Assembly: GCA_016935885.1 (NCBI GenBank)
Contig: JAFGQA010000399.1
Span: 1-24,850 of the forward strand
Source of the DNA: Phycisphaerae bacterium
GTDB taxonomy: Bacteria; Planctomycetota; Phycisphaerae; UBA1845; UTPLA1
Length of the DNA: 24,850 nt
Direction of reading: 5' to 3'
Both the position numbers and the translations under genes were made by a program. A model generated the notes under the pieces. That model saw nothing but the letters and a program-made list of their open reading frames with translations, had not been told where the DNA came from and did not search any database. Of this stretch, positions 6,945-14,979 are shown piece after piece. The stretch's first letter is position 1. The number at the start of each line of letters is the position of its first letter.

Positions 6945-9524
6945 TCAATCGTCGCCCATCACCGCCTCGACAAGGGCTCCGATGTCCCTGCCATCGACCA
7001 GGCCGTCGCGGTTCATATCCGCCGCGGCGACGTGGCCCCGATTCGTGTCCGTGCCCAGCAGCACCATGCAGAATATCCGAAGGTCATCGTCATCCAGGTC
7101 ACCGTCGCCGTCGAGGTCGCCCGGCGAGCCAGGAGGATTGCCGTCATCCACCATCTGGAAGATCGAAAACGCCGGCGGAAGCTCGGTCCCCGTGATGCCG
7201 GCCTTGATCATTCCCGTACCAACCCCATCCGCGACGAACGTCATCTCGGCCGAACCGGACCCGTCGGTTACGACCGTCGCTTGCGTCCCGTCCGGGGAAA
7301 TCGTCCCCGCCGTGAACGTCAGGTCTCCGAGCGCCTTCGCGAACACCACCTCCCGCCCGGGCACACCGGCGAAGCTGGATTCGACCGTTGCCGTGATCGT
7401 GCCCTCGCCGCCGACGGGAATCGCGTTCGGAATCGGGCCGACGAGGTGAAGCTGGTCGGGGATCGGCTCGCACTCCGCTCCTACGTCCCCCGTGACTACC
7501 AAGGCATAGCCTTGCTGGTCTTGGTTGACCGCCGCGGCGACGACGTCGATCCGCCAGGCGCCGGTCGCGGGCGTGTGGCGGTGAACCTGCTCGACGTTGT
7601 TCACGGCGTCCGCCGTGCCGCCCGTGGCCGATTCCGTGCCACTGAAGACGTTGCCCAAATAGGTCACGCCACCGGGATCGGTCACGACGAGATCCAGGTT
7701 GTTCACAGGTGTGTACGCAGCCAGCAGCGTCGCCGGCACGTCCGTCCAGACGACCGTGATCTTCAGCGGCTCGTTGCCACTACAGACCGTTACGTAATAG
7801 GTGTCCACCTCATTCGTGCTCAAGCCGGCGTCGTTGCGGACGTCGTCCACGACAAGCCTGCGACTGTCGCCGGCAAGGAACAGCACATCGTCCATCAGGA
7901 TGCGGCCCCATCCTTCGTTCGCCGTGAAGTACCCGTCCATCTCGGTCATGTCCACGGCCGAATTGACGAGCACTGCCTTCAGCAAGGCGCCCGATGGCGT
8001 GAACGCGTCCTGTGGCGTGGCGGTGCCGCTCGGATAAAACCCCTCGGCGAAATACTGCCGGGCCAGCAGGCCCATGCCGGCCACCGCCGGCGCCGCGTAG
8101 GACGTGCCGCTGCCCGTATGCGTATCGCAGGGCGTCGTACCCGCCGAGATGGAACCGCAGCCTGGGGCCCAGACCTCCGGCTTCTGCCGTCCGTCCGACG
8201 TCGGGCCGTGCCCGCCGTTGCAGCGCGCGCCTTGATGCGGCGTGTCCTGCGTGGATGCCACCGCCAGCGCGTTCTTCGAGTTCTCCGGCACCTTGACGGG
8301 CTGGTCGGCGTTGGTCACCGCGACCAGCACGAGGTCGTCCTCGTTGTCGCGCGTGAAGACGTCGATGTCGCGCGACCAGGCGACGTAATCAGCCGTACCA
8401 TCGTCCCCCCAACTGTTGTTGTGGACCTGAGCACCGTGACCGTGCGCGACGGCCAGCCTCTGGTTCAGATTGGTCGACGTCATCACGGTGTTGAAATCCT
8501 GGAAGACCACCCTGCCTTCGTAGGCCATGCCGCGAAGGTTGGCATCCGTCTGGCCAAGGTCTTCGCCGACCAGCACGCCCGTCACGTGCGTGCCGTGGTA
8601 GGCGTACGAAGTCGCGCCGAGGCCGTAATAGGCCTCGATCTTCCTGTGCGTTGGGCCGATGGGGTGATCGTCCGGATCTGCAAACGCGCAGTGCCCCTCG
8701 CGCATCGCCCAGTCGATGATCCCGGCCATCTGTCCTTCGCCGTGAAGCCCCGCATCCCACAGCGGGGTGGTGTCCAGCACGTTGCTTTGGCAGATCCACG
8801 TCGTCGTCGCGTTGCGTGGCCGGCCTTCCGCCGCTTCTTCGACGAACATCACGTCAGGTATCTCCCGCAACTTCTGCACGTGCTCGTTTGCGATCTCCAC
8901 CTCGACTCGGCGACGGTTGACTCTCGTGTCACCGCTTACAGCGGTTGCGCCGCACTGCTTGATGCGCGCCGTGCTCGCGGCCGCGTCCGCATCGGCGAAC
9001 AGCGACACGACCAGGCGCCTCCTGCCTGTAGCTTCGACTCGCCGCCGTTGCTCGGTGTCGAACCGTGTCCTGCCGATATTCGGGCTGACCTTCCACGCGG
9101 CCGCATACTTGCCGACCCACGTGACGAATTCAAGCTCCATCAATGCCTCCGCCCGGACGTCATCCAAGCGGGCGGCATACGCATACATCGGGAGGTACTC
9201 CCCCAACCGCACGCCGCACGCCGCCAATGCGGCCCGTCTCGCAGGCGTGATCGGCCCGTCCAGTTGAATCACGTAATGCTCGTCAGGACTGAATACCACG
9301 CCGTCCGCCAGTAGCGACGGCTTGTCCCGTAGATTGATCGTCCCGGACCGCAAGTACAGCGACCGGGCGTCGCTGCCCAGCGTCGTACGGCCGGCATCTT
9401 CCGTGGTCGCCGCCACGACCGGTTCGGCCTTGTTCGACCCCTGCGCGACCGCCAGGCCGGCGGCACACCAGAACACGATCAGGCCAGTCAACGCCGATAA
9501 GCTTCTGCGATGATGGATGCGCAT
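6945..9524 (-). CDS. Secreted subtilisin-like (S8) protease with dockerin-type tail
   Basis: This 859-residue protein is a predicted exported serine protease. It has a signal peptide (about 8-28, ending GLAVAQG), a propeptide-like region (about 50-235) and an S8 catalytic domain with Asp271 (GIIDWA), His310 (YHGTHVTG), oxyanion Asn405 (VAVTN) and Ser475 (GTSYAAPAVAG). All are present, so it should be active. After the domain comes a KP-43-like beta-barrel segment (ITVVWTDVPAT, NNLDLVVTDP), then an Ig-like region, and finally a dockerin-type calcium-binding repeat (GDLDGDGDLDDDDL and AADMNRDGLVDGRDI). The ATG at 9524 places the signal peptide first; the frame extends upstream to 9698 only through repeat DNA. 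The substrate is unknown; scavenging of external protein is an inference. Confidence 0.94.
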   Translation of the reverse strand: MRIHHRRSLSALTGLIVFWCAAGLAVAQGSNKAEPVVAATTEDAGRTTLGSDARSLYLRSGTINLRDKPSLLADGVVFSPDEHYVIQLDGPITPARRAALAACGVRLGEYLPMYAYAARLDDVRAEALMELEFVTWVGKYAAAWKVSPNIGRTRFDTEQRRRVEATGRRRLVVSLFADADAAASTARIKQCGATAVSGDTRVNRRRVEVEIANEHVQKLREIPDVMFVEEAAEGRPRNATTTWICQSNVLDTTPLWDAGLHGEGQMAGIIDWAMREGHCAFADPDDHPIGPTHRKIEAYYGLGATSYAYHGTHVTGVLVGEDLGQTDANLRGMAYEGRVVFQDFNTVMTSTNLNQRLAVAHGHGAQVHNNSWGDDGTADYVAWSRDIDVFTRDNEDDLVLVAVTNADQPVKVPENSKNALAVASTQDTPHQGARCNGGHGPTSDGRQKPEVWAPGCGSISAGTTPCDTHTGSGTSYAAPAVAGMGLLARQYFAEGFYPSGTATPQDAFTPSGALLKAVLVNSAVDMTEMDGYFTANEGWGRILMDDVLFLAGDSRRLVVDDVRNDAGLSTNEVDTYYVTVCSGNEPLKITVVWTDVPATLLAAYTPVNNLDLVVTDPGGVTYLGNVFSGTESATGGTADAVNNVEQVHRHTPATGAWRIDVVAAAVNQDQQGYALVVTGDVGAECEPIPDQLHLVGPIPNAIPVGGEGTITATVESSFAGVPGREVVFAKALGDLTFTAGTISPDGTQATVVTDGSGSAEMTFVADGVGTGMIKAGITGTELPPAFSIFQMVDDGNPPGSPGDLDGDGDLDDDDLRIFCMVLLGTDTNRGHVAAADMNRDGLVDGRDIGALVEAVMGDD

Positions 9525-9968
9525 GTTCCCCACTCCAGATTGCCAGGACGGCGGACCTTCACCGAATGCTCGTTGGCCGCTCAGCAGCTCGTGGCAACAC
9601 CGTGGGACCAGCGCCAAAGGCGGCGCGTCATCAAGGACCGAAGGCCCGTGCCACCGCAAGTCTTGGGATGGGCTACCGGTGCAAGCAGCCCCCAACACCC
9701 CCTGCGAGCAGCCCCCAACAGCCCCATTGTCACATTGTCATATGATAGCAGACCGGCAACCCGAGATGTGGGGCTTATCCGCCATAAAACTTGCAGAAGC
9801 GAAAGGCGAGGCAGAAGGAGGGGGCGGTCCCTCACACATTATCGGACGACGGGCACACAACGCCTACCCCGATGGTGACCGCCACGCGTCGAGCAAAGCC
9901 TCGTGAATCATGGCCAGTCAGTCCGCTCGGACATGCCACGTCCATTCCATCCGCTATCAGGGAACCGC
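9525..9968. other. Intergenic region with repeat remnants
   Basis: This 444-base gap separates the beta-helix gene stop from the S8 protease start. It holds a cccgtgccac repeat remnant (about 9645-9670) matching 527-556, and a short direct repeat gcagcccccaaca at 9685-9697 and 9708-9720. The protease promoter should be here but none can be named. Short open frames in it look incidental. Confidence 0.5.
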
Positions 9969-11684
9969 TCAGTTGGAGTGGCTATTCGTTGGCTCAAGAG
10001 GCCCGATCGACGGCGGGAACTCGCTACTGCCGGCGGGTTGCGGCCGGCCAGCGTGCACCAGCGGACTGTGGGCCGACGGGCGATAGGTGTTCAGCATCCG
10101 CTGCCGGACGCGACGGACGCTGATCTTGCCGGCCAGGAGGTCCGCATCGTAGTCTGGAATCCGTTGCGGCGGTACGGCAGTCAGGTGCAGTGACGCGACG
10201 TCCTGGTATTCCAGATCCTTCGCCGCCCAGCCCGGCTCGCCTCTCTCGACACCGCTGATTCGGACTCGATCAAAGGCGCGGGGGGCAGGAGGCGCCACGG
10301 CATTATGATCCGCGTACGTCAACGTCGCTCCGGTTTCGGCCTCGTCGCACACAAGCGTGGGGATTCGCAGGAAGACGTTGTTCATCACCGCAACGGTCGC
10401 AGGCGCGTGGCCGAGGGCGTTCAGATGGATCGCCCGGTTTGACGCCGAGAAACCGTCGAACAGGTTGTTGCGAATGATGCTCGCGGATGTGGGGTTGTCT
10501 TCCTTCTGGACCCGGGGCACAGGCTGTGGTATCAGGAGCGAGTAGGCCGGACCGAGCAGCAGATTGCGCTCAAAGGTCGCGCCGGCGGGCAATGCCTGAA
10601 CGAGCTGGTGCGTTCGGGCATTCTTGACGACCTGGCTCGTGAGACTTGCCGCGCCGATCAGCACGTTGCCAGCCATCCGCCGCGAGCCGTTCCACACGCA
10701 GGTTGTCCCGCCGCGGAAGATATTGTCCTCGATCAGGGCGGCGGGATTCTCGCACTTGAGGCAATAGTGACCGTCGTCCTTGTCCGTTGTGCTGTGGATG
10801 TAGTTGCCCGATATCTTGGTCTCCTCGGACGTGTCTTCCTCAATCACCATGGCCGCATCCAGGCCGATCAGGATGTTGTCCATGATCATCGCGGGCGCCG
10901 CGTGCATCCTGATCGCGCCCGCCAGCGTGTTGCGAGCAACGGCGATGGGACCTGCCGGCGTGTCGCCCTCCCTCCCGAAGATCTCGACGCATGCCCGCTC
11001 TTTTGGGTGGTCGAACCGGTTGGCCACAACCGTAATCCTGGCCTTGTCGGCGGCCCTGATCACCAGTCGCGCACAATCGTCGAACGAGCAGTCCACCACG
11101 CCTAGCGTGTGTGCCGCGCTGATGACATTGAACGTGACCGCAGGCTCCTCGGGGCGCGAACGCCACCCGCCGCGCTGCTTCGCGTCCACGTAGCCGAGAT
11201 CCTCGAAACGCACATGCTGCCAGGCGACATCGTTGGGCATCCGTCCGGGCGGCCCCAGATTCAACGGATCGGAGGCCCGCCGCCCCGGCATGATTCGGGA
11301 ACGCACGTTGATGACCAACCGGCCTGCATTCGTGTTGGGGCGTGTGCGGAACGTGATTGGCCTCTCCGCCGTGCCCAACAGCACGAGGTGGCCGCCGGCA
11401 CTGCTTGTTGAGCCGACGGTCAGCGTCGGATGGTGACCCGGGGTCTTGTGGGCGAATTCAATCGTCGTGCCCTCGGTGATCGTCACCGTCGCGTCCTGAA
11501 TCATCAGGTCGTCTGTGACAATGATTCGGCCAGACCACGTCTGGTCCTGGTCGATGATGCCGTTAATACGCCGAACCTGGCCGTCCGCCTCCTGGGCAAC
11601 GACAGGCGACGGTCGAATGGCCGAGGCTGATAGCGACACCAGTAGGCAGACAACCGCACACCTCCAACATCCCATCTCGATCAC
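9969..11684 (-). CDS. Secreted right-handed beta-helix protein
   Basis: The 571-residue product has an N-terminal signal peptide (hydrophobic about 9-30, ending PVVAQEA) and many short repeats with alternating hydrophobic residues and Asn (ISGNYIHS, IIRNNLFDGF, VMNNVFLRI, IEDNIFRGG), the pattern of parallel beta-helix proteins such as pectate-lyase-like enzymes. A DLMIQDATVTITEGTTIEF motif near 58-76 matches the usual first coil. No catalytic site is identifiable, so it may bind or cleave polysaccharide or be structural. The GTG start at 11684 overlaps the pheT stop by four bases (GTGA), suggesting translational coupling; an ATG at 11675 is an alternative start. A link with pheT function is not expected. 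Confidence 0.82.
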   Translation of the reverse strand: MIEMGCWRCAVVCLLVSLSASAIRPSPVVAQEADGQVRRINGIIDQDQTWSGRIIVTDDLMIQDATVTITEGTTIEFAHKTPGHHPTLTVGSTSSAGGHLVLLGTAERPITFRTRPNTNAGRLVINVRSRIMPGRRASDPLNLGPPGRMPNDVAWQHVRFEDLGYVDAKQRGGWRSRPEEPAVTFNVISAAHTLGVVDCSFDDCARLVIRAADKARITVVANRFDHPKERACVEIFGREGDTPAGPIAVARNTLAGAIRMHAAPAMIMDNILIGLDAAMVIEEDTSEETKISGNYIHSTTDKDDGHYCLKCENPAALIEDNIFRGGTTCVWNGSRRMAGNVLIGAASLTSQVVKNARTHQLVQALPAGATFERNLLLGPAYSLLIPQPVPRVQKEDNPTSASIIRNNLFDGFSASNRAIHLNALGHAPATVAVMNNVFLRIPTLVCDEAETGATLTYADHNAVAPPAPRAFDRVRISGVERGEPGWAAKDLEYQDVASLHLTAVPPQRIPDYDADLLAGKISVRRVRQRMLNTYRPSAHSPLVHAGRPQPAGSSEFPPSIGPLEPTNSHSN

Positions 11685-14374
11685 CCTCGTAGCGCCATCC
11701 CGGCGGACGTTAGGAAACCCCTGAAGGCGGACTGGAATTCGTGGATTTCCTCGTCGCTGAGTGTACGCTCATCCAGACCGATGTCCGCGCGGACCATCAG
11801 GCTCCGCTTCCCGGCGGGTATGGAGCCGCCCTGGTAGGTATCCACGAACGACAGACGCCTCAGCAGCGGATGCTTGAACTCGGCCAGCCGCCGCTCGATC
11901 GCGTTGTACCGCGCGGTGCCATCTGTCAGAAAACTGAAATCAAGCCGAACACCAGGATGCCTGGGCACGGCGGACAGCTTCTCATGCCGCCCCACAAGGT
12001 CCGCCAACCCCGTCAACTCCAACTCGCACATGGCGATCGACCACGCCTTCAGACGCTCGTCGATTCGTTGCTTGCAGGCCAGCGGGAGGATGGTCGCCCG
12101 GCCCACCACCCTCCCGGCGACGCTGATCTCGGCGACACGGTCGGCGTCCTCCCACGGCCGGCCGGCCTTCGTCTCCTTGTACGCCAATTGCGATTCGAGC
12201 ACCTGCCGTGCCCAGCCGTCCAGCGCCCCGCGCAGCCGATCCCACACCACGGCATCCGCCTTCTTGCCAGCCTGCGCGACGACGAGGCCCATGTTGCGAT
12301 GCTGCGCCTGCTCCACCTCGGCCTGACCCGGCTCAAAAACGGTCCCGATCTCCACGATCTGGAATCTGTTGTGGTGGTGCCGATTGCGCTCCGCCATGGC
12401 GATCAGACCCGGCATCAACGTCCTGCGGAAACGCGAGCAGTCCTCGGCAATAGGATTCTGCAACGTCAGGCATTCGCCAGGATCGAACCCGAGCGTCTTG
12501 AGCCAGTCGTCGTCGTACCAGATGTAGTTGTGGACCTCAACGAACTCGCCGCCCACGCAAAGGTGCTGCAACGTTCGCTCCTCAATCACAAGCTCCGGTG
12601 ACTTCGCGAAGAACCGCGTCGCCACCTTGGGCAACGCAGGCTCGATGTTGTTGTAGCCGACGAACCGGGCAATCTCCTCGATCAAATCCGCCTCGATCTC
12701 TATGTCCTTCGTCGCGCGGTACGAGGGTGGTGTGACCAGCAGCTTGGAGCCACGGTGTAAGGTCGTCCTATCGGCGTCCCAAGAGCCCCCGGCCTTGGCC
12801 GGGGGGTGCGATCCTTCAGAAGCTGCGGCTCTACCTCGGCTCACTGCCGAGACGGCGGTGCCACCAGTGGCGGTGCCACCAGCGGTCGTGCCGCCGATGG
12901 GCGCCGTGCAACTGTGTTGGCGAGAGGCATCCCGGTCGTCCATCGGCTCGCACTTGAATTCGAGCGCGGTCAGGATCTTCGTGATCTCCGCCGGCGCGAC
13001 CTCCTTCCCGATGAAGCGGCTGGTGAAGTCGCAGTCCAACTCGATCGGCTGCGGCTTGGTCGGAGCAGGGTAGCAGTCGCTCAACGTGCTGGCCAGTTGC
13101 AGGCCCGGCAACTCCTGCTTGGCGAGGTTGTGGAATCGGCCGATGGCGAGCACGGTGTTGGCCGGATCGAGCGACTTCTCGAACCGGGCACTCGCCTCGG
13201 TGCGGTGCCCCATGACCGACGCTGCCCGTCGGATCGTGGCGGCGTCGAAATTGGCCGACTCGAGCAGAACCGTATCCGTCTTTTCGCTGACTTCGGTCTC
13301 GGCCCCGCCCATGATGCCCGCGATCGCCACCGACTTGCGGTTGCACTTGATCATGAGCGTGTTCGGCGGCATGGCCCGCGTCGTGCCGTCCAGCGTCGTG
13401 AACCGCTCGCCCGGCGCCGCCGTGGCCACCTGGATGTTGGGGAGCGCCGCCCCATCGAACGCGTGCATCGGCTGGCCGAGTTCCAGCATGATGTAGTTCG
13501 TCAGATCCACCAGCAGGTCGATCGGCCGCTGGCCGCACAATGCCAGCCTCACCTGCATCCACAACGGCGCGGGCTGCGCCTTCAGCCCTTTCATCAGCAA
13601 GCCGCTGTATCGTGGGCACAATGCCGGATCGTCGATCTCGATCGGAATGGCCGGCAGATCGGGCCGAGTAAGCTCGGTCGGATCGGTCACGTCGTATGCC
13701 TTGAGCGGCACGCCGAGGATGGCCGCGACTTCCCGGGCGATCCCGTAGTGCCCCCAACAATCCGGCCGGTGGGTAATCGACTTGTTGTCGATCTCGATGA
13801 CCCAGTCGTCGAACGGGTTGTCCGCATTCGTCGCAAGCACTCCCGACGCGCCGCCAGCGGAGGTTGTCCCAACGCCGCCAGCGGAACTCCCGCCGATGCT
13901 GCCAGCGGACGGCCCTCGCGCGATCGGGCCGATCACCTGCCCCGGCGCGAACGACGGCGGCAGGAACATCGCATTGGCCCCGACCTGCATGAGCCCGATC
14001 GACTGCCCGGCGACGATCATGCCTTCCGACGGCCGCCCGGCCGGATCCGTCGTCCCCACCTCGTGCCCGGCGATGACCGCCCCCGGCGGCGCATAGATCA
14101 CAACATCGCCGACCTTGATGTCCGGCGCCGTCGTCAGCGAGGTGCATTTCTTGCCCGCCCCCGCGTCGACGATCACGGTCTTGAGCTTCTCCTCGCCGGG
14201 ATTGCCCCGGATCGATTCGATCCGGGCCGCGACGAGACCGGTGAAGTTCGGCCCGACACGCTCGACGCCCTCCACCTCGGCAGTGGTGAGCGTGAACCTC
14301 AGCGCCAGATCTCGCGGATCGAGATCGGCTGGAATGTCAACGAAGTCTTTGAGCCAGTTGAGGGAGATAATCAT
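11681..14374 (-). CDS. pheT: Phenylalanine-tRNA ligase beta subunit, enlarged by repeats
   Basis: PheT is the large subunit of the alpha2beta2 enzyme that charges tRNA-Phe. The 897-residue protein shows the N-terminal MIISLNWLKDFVDIP, an OB-fold tRNA-binding domain (about 45-150), the B3/B4 editing region (LVDLTNYIMLELGQPMHAFD, 288-307), B5 (about 445-575) and a C-terminal ferredoxin-like anticodon-binding domain (RHPGVRLDFSFL onward). It is roughly 90-100 residues longer than usual. The extra length lies in two in-frame insertions, near 155-180 and 477-543, both made of repeat sequence. The frame is uninterrupted, so the protein is probably functional. pheS is encoded 2.25 kb upstream on the same strand, with two unrelated genes between. 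Confidence 0.96.
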   Translation of the reverse strand: MIISLNWLKDFVDIPADLDPRDLALRFTLTTAEVEGVERVGPNFTGLVAARIESIRGNPGEEKLKTVIVDAGAGKKCTSLTTAPDIKVGDVVIYAPPGAVIAGHEVGTTDPAGRPSEGMIVAGQSIGLMQVGANAMFLPPSFAPGQVIGPIARGPSAGSIGGSSAGGVGTTSAGGASGVLATNADNPFDDWVIEIDNKSITHRPDCWGHYGIAREVAAILGVPLKAYDVTDPTELTRPDLPAIPIEIDDPALCPRYSGLLMKGLKAQPAPLWMQVRLALCGQRPIDLLVDLTNYIMLELGQPMHAFDGAALPNIQVATAAPGERFTTLDGTTRAMPPNTLMIKCNRKSVAIAGIMGGAETEVSEKTDTVLLESANFDAATIRRAASVMGHRTEASARFEKSLDPANTVLAIGRFHNLAKQELPGLQLASTLSDCYPAPTKPQPIELDCDFTSRFIGKEVAPAEITKILTALEFKCEPMDDRDASRQHSCTAPIGGTTAGGTATGGTAVSAVSRGRAAASEGSHPPAKAGGSWDADRTTLHRGSKLLVTPPSYRATKDIEIEADLIEEIARFVGYNNIEPALPKVATRFFAKSPELVIEERTLQHLCVGGEFVEVHNYIWYDDDWLKTLGFDPGECLTLQNPIAEDCSRFRRTLMPGLIAMAERNRHHHNRFQIVEIGTVFEPGQAEVEQAQHRNMGLVVAQAGKKADAVVWDRLRGALDGWARQVLESQLAYKETKAGRPWEDADRVAEISVAGRVVGRATILPLACKQRIDERLKAWSIAMCELELTGLADLVGRHEKLSAVPRHPGVRLDFSFLTDGTARYNAIERRLAEFKHPLLRRLSFVDTYQGGSIPAGKRSLMVRADIGLDERTLSDEEIHEFQSAFRGFLTSAGMALRG
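12746..12946. repeat. In-frame repeat insertion within pheT (B5 domain)
   Basis: Aligned by eye to the family, PheT goes from LEFKCEP (471-477) directly to LLVTPPSYR (545-553); here about 66 residues intervene. The DNA contains the agagccccc/ggccggggg hairpin (12786-12805) seen between genes at 5961 and 17887, plus gccaccagtggcggt-like repeats (about 12855-12900) translated as GGTTAGG/GGTATGG. It keeps frame and reads through as PPAKAGGSW. Confidence 0.78.
13835..13912. repeat. 24-bp tandem repeat within pheT
   Basis: Three imperfect 24-bp units, each containing gccagcgga, encode eight-residue units SAGSIGGS, SAGGVGTT and SAGGASGV at about residues 156-179. They sit in the linker after the OB-fold domain, before DDWVIEIDNKSITHRPDC. 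The multiple-of-three unit preserves the frame. Confidence 0.75.
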
Positions 14375-14401
14375 TAGGATCCTGCAGGAGTCACTTAGCT
14401 A

Positions 14402-14968
14402 CTAATCTCTGACGAACTTCACCAAGCCCAGCGTCTCCAAGTAGCGAGCAGCGTCTTGCACTTCACTTGGCGTCACGTGCCAGCCAAACCGAGGAGCCAG
14501 GCTTGCCAGTTCCTTATCCGTGGCTGCGTCGCGATTCTTGCCGAGGAGGAAGTAAGTTTTGGCGGCGATGGAAAGTTTCATATAGTCTAGATCACCGGCC
14601 TCTTTGAGGCGAGTCCATGCTTCCTCAAGCCTAGCCCAGAGATTAGGGTCCTTATCCCTCTTTGCATGGGCGACCAACCGGCCGTCATCGCTTAATCGAT
14701 AGTCATATCGACGCCGCTCAAAGCCCTGTTTATCCATTGAGCCTCCGCCGACAATGTTCTGATCTACAAAATCAACGGATTTCAGGCGACCGACTGCTTC
14801 GGCGACGTCATCCGAGTAGGGGCCGTAGAAATGTGGGCGATAACCCAGATCATCCAGATGGTTGGTCATGATCCCCAGGAAGTAAACGGTCTTCTGGAGC
14901 TTGGTCTTGCCCTTTATTTCACCGCCGGCGGCGAGCAGCGCCAGATGAACGAAATCGTATGGATCCAT
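14402..14968 (-). CDS. YwgA-like protein, partner of HD phosphohydrolase
   Basis: This 188-residue protein resembles the YwgA family. Its N-terminus has the motif GKTKLQKTVYFLG (about 20-32 from the second Met) followed by HFYGPYSDDV (46-55), and it ends in a small helical domain. From memory, ywgA in Bacillus subtilis sits beside ywfO, an HD protein of COG1078, the same pairing as here. The HD gene ends just upstream and its stop is followed at once by gggagga, giving about 6-base spacing to the ATG at 14968 (14971 is also possible), so the two are probably co-translated. Base composition is lower in GC than pheT. The biochemical role is unknown; the LQK...GPYS pattern faintly recalls Panacea (DUF4065) antitoxins. 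Confidence 0.72.
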   Translation of the reverse strand: MDPYDFVHLALLAAGGEIKGKTKLQKTVYFLGIMTNHLDDLGYRPHFYGPYSDDVAEAVGRLKSVDFVDQNIVGGGSMDKQGFERRRYDYRLSDDGRLVAHAKRDKDPNLWARLEEAWTRLKEAGDLDYMKLSIAAKTYFLLGKNRDAATDKELASLAPRFGWHVTPSEVQDAARYLETLGLVKFVRD

Positions 14969-14979
14969 CATTGTCCTCC

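Noticed and set aside
6924..9314. 796-codon open frame on the plus strand opposite the S8 protease
   Set aside because: It is antisense to a protein with full catalytic motifs; its translation is Arg/Val/His-rich with no domain, as expected of a GC-rich shadow frame.
12746..12946. Intein in PheT
   Set aside because: The insertion is only ~66 residues, made of repeats, with no splicing-motif residues at its ends.
12806..14377. 523-codon plus-strand frame opposite pheT
   Set aside because: Shadow of the well-supported pheT gene; no recognisable domain.
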